Below, piece after piece: positions 1 to 7,008 of a stretch of DNA of 33,499 nucleotides. The stretch comes from Butyrivibrio sp. (lineage in GTDB: Bacteria > Bacillota > Clostridia > Lachnospirales > Lachnospiraceae). How positions within the stretch are numbered: the first letter of the stretch is position 1; the number at the start of each line of letters is the position of its first letter. The DNA is taken from assembly GCA_023665525.1 (NCBI GenBank), contig JAMPDT010000010.1:1-33499 (forward strand), given 5' to 3'. The notes below the pieces were generated by a model. That model was given only the letters and a program-made list of their open reading frames with translations, did not search any database and was not told where the DNA came from. The position numbers and the translations under genes were made by a program.

Positions 1-964
1 CCATTGCAATCCAAAGGGTTTTGGGCATACCGCCGCCGACCGGAGCGTTGGCGGCGGCGCCGTAGCCCCATTTTATAAGAAAAAGCATACACGCCGTCAG
101 CGCGAGCATCGCCGCGGGAACCAAAAGCCTAAACGGCTTTTTGTCCTTTACGGCGTAAAAAACGAAGCCGATTCCGATTGCGATCGCGCCTATGTAATTG
201 TTGTTTCGCACGACGCACGAAAGCGCGGAAAAAAGCACGCAGAAAACGGCGCACAGACCGCCCCTCCCTTTAAGGTATTTCACTCCGAAATACAGCGAAA
301 GGCACAAAAAGCACAGACCGCACGTCGTTCCGTATGCAAACAGCACAAAAAACAAATGCGGCAGGAACAGAAACAGCATTATGCACACATAATTTACGGT
401 CGGAGAGTTTTCTCCGTACACAAGCCGCGCGCAGCCCCAAAGCGAGAAATTCGCTGTCATCGCCATCGCAAGGTTTGCGGCGAACGCCGCGTATGCCCCG
501 AAGCCCGACAGAACCAAGGGCCGCCAAAACGTCGCAAGTCCCAGTTGGTGCGGGTACATATACATATACTCCCCGAAGCTTAAGGATCTGTAATCGCCGC
601 CGTTAAATTGCCACGCGGCATAATATACGCTGCCCGCGTCCGCCCTGAGCGCAGAAGGCGCGTTTATGATCAAAAAAAAACCCGCCGCCGCAAAAAGCGC
701 GCTGCACGCGATAAACAGCGTTTTGGGCGGAATTTTGGAGATGACCCGAAACAGAGCAAATAACAGAACCGCCACCGCCGTGAGCGCAAGCCAAAAGAAT
801 ATGCCGTTCCCCCTGAAAACAACACGCTCGTGCCAATCCATAGGCATATAGGCGCGCCCCTCAAGGCTCATAACCGTAAGCACGAGCAGCACCAAAACGG
901 CGGCAGAAACGGCAGCCGCCTCAAAAACGCCGTATACGCCCCTTCTTTTATCCGACTTCCCCAT
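1..964 (-). CDS. GT-C type membrane glycosyltransferase-like protein, partial (C-terminus off left edge)
   Basis: An open frame of 321 codons runs from the ATG at 964 to the window edge with no stop. The protein is very hydrophobic, with predicted membrane segments near residues 14-33, 54-74, 82-101, 150-175, 190-225, 238-252, 257-272 and 280-297. After the third segment comes an extracytoplasmic stretch with an acidic residue (D109 in RADAGSVYYAAW) and a GDYRSL...YPHQLGL pattern. This resembles the first-loop Asp region of lipid-sugar-dependent GT-C enzymes (PMT/ArnT-like). The family assignment is inference from this pattern; the acceptor and sugar cannot be told. A GGGGAGAGG ribosome site sits about 5 nt before ATG 964. 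An in-frame ATG at 985 is an alternative start. A sigma-A promoter lies just upstream, so the gene is transcribed separately from the spore operon before it. Confidence 0.6.
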   Translation of the reverse strand, partial: MGKSDKRRGVYGVFEAAAVSAAVLVLLVLTVMSLEGRAYMPMDWHERVVFRGNGIFFWLALTAVAVLLFALFRVISKIPPKTLFIACSALFAAAGFFLIINAPSALRADAGSVYYAAWQFNGGDYRSLSFGEYMYMYPHQLGLATFWRPLVLSGFGAYAAFAANLAMAMTANFSLWGCARLVYGENSPTVNYVCIMLFLFLPHLFFVLFAYGTTCGLCFLCLSLYFGVKYLKGRGGLCAVFCVLFSALSCVVRNNNYIGAIAIGIGFVFYAVKDKKPFRLLVPAAMLALTACMLFLIKWGYGAAANAPVGGGMPKTLWIAM

Positions 965-1020
965 ACAAGCCTCTCCCCGACTCATTTTCGCCCCTTTCCC
1001 CAAGGGCGGTAATTTCTGCC

Positions 1021-1049
1021 ATTATAGCATATACGCGGGCGGCTTGCAA
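1021..1049 (-). promoter_or_regulatory. Sigma-A promoter for the GT-C-like gene
   Basis: On the minus strand TTGCAA (1049-1044), a 17-nt spacer and a perfect TATAAT (1026-1021) are seen. The predicted transcription start is near 1014, giving a leader of about 30-50 nt before the start codon at 985 or 964. Confidence 0.75.
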
Positions 1050-1062
1050 TACGGACGAATAA

Positions 1063-1086
1063 GGAGCCCGCGAAAACGCAGGCTCC
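1063..1086 (-). terminator. Hairpin terminator after the spoIID-spoIIQ-like pair
   Basis: A 10-bp stem (1063-1072 with 1077-1086, one G-U pair) closes an AAAA/TTTT tetraloop 16 nt past the stop of the M23-like gene. The U-rich tail is weak on the minus strand and better on the plus strand (CTTTTATTTT). Function on the minus strand is inferred from position between one gene end and the next promoter. Confidence 0.6.
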
Positions 1087-1101
1087 CTTTTATTTTCATA
1101 T

Positions 1102-1905
1102 TTATTCTCTCTCAGCCAAATGAAGCATAGGGTCCACGGGAGTTCCCTCGCGCGTAAGCTCGAAGTACAGATTGCTTCCCTCCACCGAGAAATACTTTGT
1201 CGGCTCCGCAATCCTGCCAAGCTCGGTCCCCGCCGCAACGGCGTCGGAAATTCCGACCGAAAGATTTCCGAGCTGTCCGTAGGTGATTTTGTAGCCGTCG
1301 CCGATTGACACGACCATTGTCGTTCCCGTTACGGAATCGACGTAAATATCCTCGACAATGCCGGGAGCCGCCGAAAGCACGGGCGTTCCCACCTCGGCGC
1401 TTATGACTATCGAGGGACTGCATTTGTACAAATCAAGCGTCGGAAAATAAATCGTGTTGTCCATATTGTAGCCGATTAAAATACTGCCCTCAACAGGCCA
1501 AAGAAGATTGGAGTTTTCCCCGAAGCTCAGGATCGGGGCGTTTACCTCGGCGGCAGTCGGCTCTTGGTTCGCCGCCGCGGGAATCTCGTTTGTGACAGGC
1601 TCCGTGAGCGCCTCGGTGACAGTTTCCGTCTCCTGCGCGGGCTTTGTTGCGCGCTCGGTCGGCTTCTCCGTTTTTTGCGTAGGCTTCTCGGTTTCCTTCT
1701 CCGCCTGTCTGTCGATTGTTGTGGGAGCGACCGTATTCGTACCGTCCTCCGCGACGTTCAAATCAATGTAATTCTGCTTGGGGGCGGACGTCGTGCTCTT
1801 TACTATGGATACCACCCCAACCACAAGCGCGGCGATAATGGCAAGACTGGCTACGATTGAAAATATCTTTTCCCCGTCAATTTTTCTCTTATTTCTTCTA
1901 TTCAC
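1102..1905 (-). CDS. spoIIQ: SpoIIQ-like membrane protein with degenerate M23 (LytM) domain
   Basis: The 267-residue protein has a short basic N-terminus, one membrane helix (about 14-35), a Thr/Glu/Lys/Pro-rich linker (about 60-120) and an M23-like beta domain (about 133-262). The GTG at 1905 is chosen because GGAGG lies 5 nt before it; upstream in-frame codons have no ribosome site. The gene follows spoIID, as spoIIQ does in Clostridioides. SpoIIQ is the forespore membrane partner of SpoIIIAH in the engulfment channel. None of the zinc ligands of active M23 peptidases is present: aligned on GTPV (173-176), the HxxxD positions are S163 and V167, the HxH positions are N245 and Y247, and the YxH position is YGQ. 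It therefore looks like a binding scaffold rather than an enzyme. The gene symbol rests mainly on context. Confidence 0.72.
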   Translation of the reverse strand: MNRRNKRKIDGEKIFSIVASLAIIAALVVGVVSIVKSTTSAPKQNYIDLNVAEDGTNTVAPTTIDRQAEKETEKPTQKTEKPTERATKPAQETETVTEALTEPVTNEIPAAANQEPTAAEVNAPILSFGENSNLLWPVEGSILIGYNMDNTIYFPTLDLYKCSPSIVISAEVGTPVLSAAPGIVEDIYVDSVTGTTMVVSIGDGYKITYGQLGNLSVGISDAVAAGTELGRIAEPTKYFSVEGSNLYFELTREGTPVDPMLHLAERE

Positions 1906-1979
1906 AGTTACCTCCATTCGTGCAAACCATGCACATATCAAATTGATGTCTGCTAATAGGTTTGCCGAATAGAGGTTTT

Positions 1980-2888
1980 TTATACATTTTCCAGCCGAAT
2001 ATTTTTATAATAATAATTCAGTATTTCCTTGTAATCCGCGCCCGCCGCCGCCTTTTCCCTTGCGCCCGCAAGCGAAAGCCCGTAGCCCGAGCCTTTTCCT
2101 TTGACCGTAAAAATAACCCTGTCCCCCGACGACGAAACCGTGAAATCGGACGACGGAAGCCCCAGCAGCACGGCTATCTCACTGCCCGAGACTGTAAGAT
2201 TCCCCACCATAAGCTCCCTTACATAGCCCGCCTCGTCCCTGTCCGCGATCTGAAAGGACGCCGCCGCGCTTTTGTCGAGAATAATATCGCCGTTCCACGC
2301 CTTAAGGATTTTGGCAAGCTCCGTTTCCCTGTACTCTGTTATGCTTATGTAATCCGCCGACTTTAAATCCTCGGGGCTGTCCACCGACACGAGATAGCTC
2401 TCCGTGCCGTTTCTTGTTCTGCCTGAATTGACGCTGTGGAAATAGGGCATAATCGTCTGACCGCCGCAGGTCATATACTCGCCGCCCGTTTCATTCACCG
2501 CCAGCCTGACCGCATCGTAATTTTCATCGTAGTCCTCCCCCCACAGATTGCGCATATCCTTCTGCGTCAGGGTTTTGAGGGCAAGGTCGGCTGAATCGAG
2601 CATAGCTTTGTCCTCCCTCGCGTATTCCGCGTAGGTTCTGACCACCACGGAGAACGCCTTAAGAAATTCGGGGCTGTCGTCCTCCTTATAGTACGCCGCG
2701 ACCGTCCGCGTGACGTAATCCGCAACATCGGTGATTTCCGTAGCCTTATCATAATTCAAAATAACATTTTTGGCGCTTTCCTCCTCGTCCGTCCCTCCGC
2801 TCACTCCCGTCATAAGCATCGTGATCACATACGGCACGACAAGACACGCGGCGATATAAATTATTATATACAAAAAGGTTTTTTTCAT
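1980..2888 (-). CDS. spoIID: SpoIID-family engulfment protein, catalytic motif altered
   Basis: The 302-residue protein has an N-terminal membrane helix (about 4-26) followed by a SpoIID/LytB-type domain. Recognisable blocks are DYVTRTVAAYYK (57-68), FSVVVRTYAEYA (79-90), the HSVNSGRT block (151-158) and the C-terminal GKGSGYGLSLAGA plus ILNYYY (289-294). SpoIID is the lytic transglycosylase that works with SpoIIM and SpoIIP to thin septal peptidoglycan during engulfment. The family normally has VAAEM with a catalytic Glu; here that position is Tyr66. The usual GHGVGMSQ is GYGLSLAG. So the fold is kept but the enzyme may be inactive. The start at 2888 has GGAAGGAG upstream and gives a sensible N-terminus. 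A sigma-E-type promoter precedes it, and the M23-like gene follows after 74 nt. Confidence 0.85.
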   Translation of the reverse strand: MKKTFLYIIIYIAACLVVPYVITMLMTGVSGGTDEEESAKNVILNYDKATEITDVADYVTRTVAAYYKEDDSPEFLKAFSVVVRTYAEYAREDKAMLDSADLALKTLTQKDMRNLWGEDYDENYDAVRLAVNETGGEYMTCGGQTIMPYFHSVNSGRTRNGTESYLVSVDSPEDLKSADYISITEYRETELAKILKAWNGDIILDKSAAASFQIADRDEAGYVRELMVGNLTVSGSEIAVLLGLPSSDFTVSSSGDRVIFTVKGKGSGYGLSLAGAREKAAAGADYKEILNYYYKNIRLENV

Positions 2889-2910
2889 ATGATATAAGCT
2901 CCTTCCGATA

Positions 2911-2939
2911 ATTATATGACGCGGGCAAAGCAAATATTC
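2911..2939 (-). promoter_or_regulatory. Sigma-E-type promoter for spoIID
   Basis: On the minus strand GAATATT (2939-2933) and CATATAAT (2918-2911) are seen. ATA and CATA are 16 nt apart, matching the known mother-cell sigma-E pattern (ATA, 16-18 nt, CATACAAT) in all but one -10 base. The predicted start is about 15 nt before the spoIID ribosome site region. Mother-cell sigma-E control of spoIID is established in Bacillus. Confidence 0.7.
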
Positions 2940-2951
2940 GCCGCGCGCCAC

Positions 2952-2980
2952 TTGAAATAGCGGGCGCCTGTTGATATAAT
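2952..2980 (+). promoter_or_regulatory. Sigma-A promoter for murI
   Basis: TTGAAA (2952-2957), a 17-nt spacer and a perfect TATAAT (2975-2980) lie 20 nt before the murI start. The predicted transcription start is near 2987, right at the AAAAAGAGG ribosome site, so the leader is only about 14 nt. Confidence 0.85.
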
Positions 2981-3000
2981 TCAGAAAAAGAGGTGCTTCG

Positions 3001-3780
3001 ATGGCTGAGGATAACAGGCCCATAGGGGTTTTTGATTCGGGAGTGGGCGGAATAAGCGTGCTCGGAGAGCTGATAAGGCTTATGCCCAATGAAAACTTCA
3101 TATATTTCGGAGATTCCCGCAACGCCCCCTACGGCACCAAGCCGCACGAGCTTGTGCGCGAGCTTACGCTTGCGACGGCGGCGCTTCTTACAGACGCGCG
3201 CTGCAAATGCCTCGTGATTGCCTGCAACACTGCCACGGCGGCGGCGGTACGACCCTTACGCGAGCTTTATCCGACCGTTCCCGTTATCGGAATCGAGCCT
3301 TCGATCAAGCCCGCCGTGCTTGCCAATCCGAACGGTCATGTGCTTGTGATGGCTACCGCCGTTACGCTCGGCGAGGATAAGTTCCTGAGGCTTATGGCAA
3401 AATATGACGGTATGGCGCACATTTCCACCTTGGCGTGTCCCGGAATCGTGGAATTTGTCGAAAGGGGCGTCGTGGAGGGTGAGGAGCTTGACGCGTACCT
3501 TAAGGAGCTTTTGGCTGACTATATCGAGAATCCCCCCGACGCCGCGGTTTTGGGCTGCACCCACTACCCCTTTGTGCGCCGTCCGATAGCGAAAGCACTC
3601 GGGAAGCGCACGCAGATTTACGACGGAGGCGGCGGAACGGCAAGGGAAGCCCTGCGTCAGCTTAAGCTTCACGGTCTGCTTGCCGCGCCCGGGCAAATCG
3701 GCAGCGTCGTACTGCGCAACAGCAACGGACAGGCTGCGGAGCTTTCGCGCCGCCTGCTTGAAATCGCGAGGAATTTATAA
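3001..3780 (+). CDS. murI: Glutamate racemase
   Basis: The 259-residue cytoplasmic enzyme converts L-glutamate to D-glutamate for peptidoglycan precursors. The two catalytic cysteines are present in the family motifs ACNTA (Cys75) and GCTHYP (Cys186), and the N-terminal DSGVGG motif holds Asp12-Ser13. The length is normal and the start is set by the strong promoter and AAGAGG just upstream. It overlaps the next gene by one base (TAATG), so the two are probably translationally coupled. It is divergent from spoIID across a 112-nt region. Confidence 0.97.
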   Translation: MAEDNRPIGVFDSGVGGISVLGELIRLMPNENFIYFGDSRNAPYGTKPHELVRELTLATAALLTDARCKCLVIACNTATAAAVRPLRELYPTVPVIGIEPSIKPAVLANPNGHVLVMATAVTLGEDKFLRLMAKYDGMAHISTLACPGIVEFVERGVVEGEELDAYLKELLADYIENPPDAAVLGCTHYPFVRRPIAKALGKRTQIYDGGGGTAREALRQLKLHGLLAAPGQIGSVVLRNSNGQAAELSRRLLEIARNL

Positions 3781-4058
3781 TGGAAAAAACAATGAATGCA
3801 GTCATAATTGTTCTTATGGCAGTCCTGCTTGCCTCTCAGATTTTTTTGGCGGTAAGGCAGATTAAAAAGAACGCCCCCGACGGCAAAATACTTCTGATAA
3901 TTGATATAGCTGTTTTTGTCGTCTGGACGCCCTTATGTGTTCTGCAATTTATATATGACAGCCTCGCGGTACGCGCGGCATGGTTCGTCATCGCGGTTCT
4001 TTACATGGTTTTTACGCTGTGGTACACCAACAATTTAAGCAAAGGCTTCAAAAAATAG
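3780..4058 (+). CDS. Small three-helix membrane protein of unknown function
   Basis: A 92-residue hydrophobic protein has three predicted membrane segments (about 6-25, 37-59 and 66-85) and a basic C-terminus (KGFKK). I do not recognise the family. Its ATG overlaps the murI stop (TAATG), which indicates translational coupling and a shared transcript. It converges on ilvN with 11 nt between the stops, and no clear terminator hairpin is visible there. A link to cell-wall synthesis is only suggested by murI. Confidence 0.8.
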   Translation: MEKTMNAVIIVLMAVLLASQIFLAVRQIKKNAPDGKILLIIDIAVFVVWTPLCVLQFIYDSLAVRAAWFVIAVLYMVFTLWYTNNLSKGFKK

Positions 4059-4069
4059 CCCGCAAGCCG

Positions 4070-4579
4070 TCACCTGTCTGTATAGCTTACCGCCTCGACA
4101 GCCACCGCTCCGCTTCGCACCACCTCAAGGCGGTAGCCGTAGGTAGAGCTTAGAAGCTTTAGCAGGCTTTCGTTTTTGTCCTCGGACTGGACGCACTCCA
4201 AAAGCACGGTATTGCGGTTATAATCGCTTACCCTTACGCCGTAAACCGAGGCTATGCGGAATGCCTCCGCCTTGTCCTTTTCGGTACAGCTGTTTATTTT
4301 AACGAACATCAGCTCTTTCATGTGTATGGGAATATCGGTGAAATCTAGCACCTTTATTACCTCTACGCTGCGGTTGAGCTGTTTTTTTATCTGCTCGAAG
4401 GTCTTGTCGTCGCTGGTCACGCCGATCGTCATGCGTGACACCGTCCGATCCTCCGTTTCCCCGACGGAAAGCGTGTCTATATTGTATGCCTTGCCCGAAA
4501 AAAGACCCGAAATTCTCGCCAAAACGCCTATTTCATTTTCAACGTAAATCGAAATCCATCTTTTTTTTACCTTATCCAT
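4070..4579 (-). CDS. ilvN: Acetolactate synthase small (regulatory) subunit
   Basis: The 169-residue protein starts with a typical ACT domain (KKRWISIYVENEIGVLARIS, residues about 5-24) and continues with the C-terminal regulatory domain of the IlvH/IlvN family. It binds the catalytic IlvB subunit and gives valine feedback control in the first common step of branched-chain amino acid synthesis. The length fits the family. It starts 12 nt after the ilvB stop and is the last gene of the long minus-strand run; murI and its partner converge on it. Confidence 0.95.
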   Translation of the reverse strand: MDKVKKRWISIYVENEIGVLARISGLFSGKAYNIDTLSVGETEDRTVSRMTIGVTSDDKTFEQIKKQLNRSVEVIKVLDFTDIPIHMKELMFVKINSCTEKDKAEAFRIASVYGVRVSDYNRNTVLLECVQSEDKNESLLKLLSSTYGYRLEVVRSGAVAVEAVSYTDR

Positions 4580-4591
4580 AATAGCTCCCTC

Positions 4592-6316
4592 CTATCCGAA
4601 CAGCATATCCGTGAGCGCCTTGCCGCCCGGAACCATGGGATACACGTCATAATCGCAGTCAATAATAAATTCTATGACCGTAGGCTTTGCGGTATTTGCC
4701 GCCGCGCGCCTGAGAGCAGGCTCAATCTCCTCCTCCGAGGCTACGCGGAGCCCGTCCGCTCGGTAGCTTTCGGCAAGCCGTACAAAATCGGGCAGATAGT
4801 CCGCGCCCGCGCAGGTGACGTCGATCTCGCACTGTCTGTTGCAGGCTCTCGTATATCTTAAGCAGGTGCTTGAATATCGCTTATTGTAAAACATCTTCTG
4901 CATCTGCCTGACATTGCCGAGGAAGGTGTTGTTGAATATGCAGAAAACAACGGGGATTTCAAGCGCGGAGGCAGTCGCAAGCTCCTGTATGTTCATCTGC
5001 GCGCCCCCGTCGCCCGATATGCAGATTACGGGCGCGCCGGGATTGCCAAGCGACGCTCCTATCGCCGCGGGCAGACCGTAGCCCATTGTGCCGAGCCCTC
5101 CCGAGGTCAGAAGCTGTCTTTTGCCGTTCATCTCCAAAAACTGCGTCGTCCAAAGCTGGTTCTGTCCCACGTCGGTAACGACGATTGAATCGGGAAAAAG
5201 CTCGTTTATTCCGCGTATTATCCTCTCGGGCGTCATTCCGGCGCAGTTATCCATATTTATGGGCTTTTCGCGCTTCCACGCGCCAATCTCCTCTATCCAC
5301 CGCTCCGTCCTGCACTCGGAGGCGTGCTTAAGCATTTCCCCGACGGCGGTTTTGGCGTCCGCGACAATCGGCACGTTCACCACGATATTGCGCGATATTG
5401 AGGCGGTATCTATGTCAACGTGTATTATTTTGGCATTGGGCGCAAAATCCTCTATCCTTCCCGTAATCCTGTCGCTGAAGCGCACTCCGATCGCAAAAAG
5501 CACGTCGCACTCCGAAACCGCCCTGTTGGAGGCGTAATTGCCGTACATACCGATATTTCCGACATAGAGCGGGTGGTCCGTGGGAATCACGCCCTTTCCC
5601 ATAATAGTCGTTATCACGGGGATCCTCATACGCTCCGCAAGCCTTGTAAGCTCCTCCCCCGCGCCCGATATGCGCACTCCGCCGCCGATCAGGAATACGG
5701 GCTTCGCCGCCGCTTTGAGCATGGTCATGGCTTTTTTGAGCTGACCGACGTGCACGCCCGTGCTCGGCTTGTAGCCCCTGATAAAAATTTCCGACGGGTA
5801 TTCGTCCGAGCCAAGCTCAAGCTGTATGTCCTTCGGAATATCCACTATTACGGGACCCGGCTTTCCCGTTCTCGCAACGTAAAAGGCTTTTTTTATAATC
5901 GCCGCCAAGTCCTTCCGCTCGCGCACCGTAACCGCATATTTGCATATATTGCGCGTCACGCCCACTATATCTATTTCCTGAAAAGCGTCGTTTCCTATCA
6001 GATCCCTCGACACCTGTCCCGTAAAGCACACAAGCGGCACGCTGTCGAAATTCGCCGTCGCTATTCCCGTCACAAGATTGGTCGCCCCCGGACCGCTCGT
6101 CACAAGGCACACTCCCACCCTGCCCGTGGAGCGCGCGTAGCCGTCCGCCTCATGCACAAGCGCCTGCTCGTGCCTCGGCAGAACCACCTCTATATCGTCC
6201 GCGTCGTAGAGCGCGTCAAAAAGGTCTATCGCCATTCCTCCCGGATAGCCGAAAACCGTATCCACGCCCTCCTCTCTCAAAGCCTTTACAAACAATTCTG
6301 TCCCTTTTATATCCAT
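4592..6316 (-). CDS. ilvB: Acetolactate synthase large (catalytic) subunit
   Basis: The 574-residue thiamine-diphosphate enzyme condenses two pyruvates, or pyruvate and 2-oxobutyrate, to acetohydroxy acids for Val/Leu/Ile synthesis. The ThDP-activating Glu50 is in PRHEQ; SGPGATN and the ThDP/Mg motif GDGGAQMN...NN are intact. A Cys-rich insertion after KRYSST (TCLRYTRACNRQC) lies before the LPDFVRLAESY block; I recall similar insertions in clostridial IlvB. ATG 6316 is chosen because GGGAGGAAGCT precedes it. The gene has no leader of its own: a DUF6472-like gene ends only 13 nt upstream. Control may therefore come from far upstream or from an internal promoter I cannot see. Confidence 0.96.
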   Translation of the reverse strand: MDIKGTELFVKALREEGVDTVFGYPGGMAIDLFDALYDADDIEVVLPRHEQALVHEADGYARSTGRVGVCLVTSGPGATNLVTGIATANFDSVPLVCFTGQVSRDLIGNDAFQEIDIVGVTRNICKYAVTVRERKDLAAIIKKAFYVARTGKPGPVIVDIPKDIQLELGSDEYPSEIFIRGYKPSTGVHVGQLKKAMTMLKAAAKPVFLIGGGVRISGAGEELTRLAERMRIPVITTIMGKGVIPTDHPLYVGNIGMYGNYASNRAVSECDVLFAIGVRFSDRITGRIEDFAPNAKIIHVDIDTASISRNIVVNVPIVADAKTAVGEMLKHASECRTERWIEEIGAWKREKPINMDNCAGMTPERIIRGINELFPDSIVVTDVGQNQLWTTQFLEMNGKRQLLTSGGLGTMGYGLPAAIGASLGNPGAPVICISGDGGAQMNIQELATASALEIPVVFCIFNNTFLGNVRQMQKMFYNKRYSSTCLRYTRACNRQCEIDVTCAGADYLPDFVRLAESYRADGLRVASEEEIEPALRRAAANTAKPTVIEFIIDCDYDVYPMVPGGKALTDMLFG

Positions 6317-6329
6317 AGCTTCCTCCCGC

Positions 6330-6506
6330 CTACATCTGCTTGCGCACAACACGGTACTCGTCCCTGTACTGAAAATACGGGCATTCCCGCACTTTTCCCG
6401 TCACAAAACGGTACATTTCGTCCTCGTCGAGGCTCACGGCGCAGTAACAGCAATCGTCCTCCTCGTCATATTCGTAATATCCGCACATTTCACAGCCGTC
6501 AGTCAT
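6330..6506 (-). CDS. Small Cys-rich DUF6472-like protein
   Basis: A 58-residue acidic protein has CEMC (5-8), CCYC (19-22) and Cys41, and ends in YRDEYRVVRKQM. The pattern, with a LDEDEMYRF block, matches my memory of the small clostridial DUF6472 family, of unknown function. The cysteines suggest a metal site, which is inference. The ATG at 6506 overlaps the stop of the upstream lipoprotein gene by 8 nt, so the start is probably set by translational coupling. ilvB follows after 13 nt. An upstream in-frame start at 6548 is less likely because it would lie deep within the preceding gene. Confidence 0.75.
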   Translation of the reverse strand: MTDGCEMCGYYEYDEEDDCCYCAVSLDEDEMYRFVTGKVRECPYFQYRDEYRVVRKQM

Positions 6507-7008
6507 AGTAAAAAAAATCTCCGTCATACAAATCGTTATACCATTCATCTATATCGAACTTCGTGAACACGCAGTCGGTATTTTCAAATCCGTAAATAAC
6601 GCCGTCCATAACCGTAAATTCAAAAATCGCATCGGCGTCAAGCCCCGTAAGCTCCTCCGCGCGATCCTGCCGCCTGAGCTTATAAGTCAGCTCGTTCCCC
6701 GATTTCATGCACCAAAGCCTTCCCGCAACGCTGTAATCCTCCGATCGGGTGTCCCTCGCGTAGCCGTAGGCATGGGCAACGTCGGAAGCCGTATATGTAT
6801 GAAAAACGTCGGAAGCCGTATATGTATCGGAATACGGCGAATACGACACAACGGGCGAGATACTTACAAGCACGTCCCCGTCCGCGGTTTCGACTCCGTT
6901 CACCACCGCGTTCAGCTTATAGCTTGCGGTTTCGTCGTTATTGTAAGCGCAGGCGGAGGTAAGAAACGCCGCGCAAACCGTTAAAAAAAAGCAAACCGAC
7001 CTTTTCAT
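6499..7008 (-). CDS. Predicted lipoprotein of unknown function
   Basis: The 169-residue protein begins with MKRS, a hydrophobic stretch and a lipobox-like TSAC at about residues 17-20, so it is probably exported and lipid-anchored. The mature part is rich in Tyr, Asp and Ser and I do not recognise a domain. It contains a 9-residue tandem repeat (TYTASDVFH, TYTASDVAH). ATG 7008 overlaps the stop of the upstream membrane-protein gene (ATGA), and an 8-nt overlap follows with the next gene. A role with the surface-polymer genes is suggested by position only. Confidence 0.7.
   Translation of the reverse strand: MKRSVCFFLTVCAAFLTSACAYNNDETASYKLNAVVNGVETADGDVLVSISPVVSYSPYSDTYTASDVFHTYTASDVAHAYGYARDTRSEDYSVAGRLWCMKSGNELTYKLRRQDRAEELTGLDADAIFEFTVMDGVIYGFENTDCVFTKFDIDEWYNDLYDGDFFYYD
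6778..6827. repeat. 27-bp-period tandem duplication inside the lipoprotein gene
   Basis: Two identical 23-nt copies (6778-6800 and 6805-6827) lie 27 nt apart. The duplication is in frame and yields the 9-residue protein repeat TYTASDV(F/A)H. Identity at third codon positions points to a recent slippage event. Confidence 0.9.

Noticed and set aside
948-1238. A 96-codon frame on the minus strand across the end of the M23-like gene and the terminator
   Set aside because: It overlaps a well-supported gene, a hairpin terminator and a sigma-A promoter, and its residues show no pattern.
1906-1979. GCAAACC/GGTTTGC inverted repeat between spoIID and the M23-like gene
   Set aside because: Only 7 bp arms with about 32 nt between them; it may be chance, and no promoter could be assigned in this gap.
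4592-6330. A separate leader or T-box for ilvBN
   Set aside because: Only 13 nt separate ilvB from the gene before it, and no T-box landmarks or terminator hairpin occur there.
5420-6508. A long open frame of 362 codons on the plus strand opposite ilvB
   Set aside because: It is a shadow of the GC-rich ilvB codons: Arg/His-rich, no family pattern, and it crosses a gene boundary. The same applies to long frames opposite ileS (19030-20235, 21328-22299) and opposite the TagF-like gene (9577-10476).
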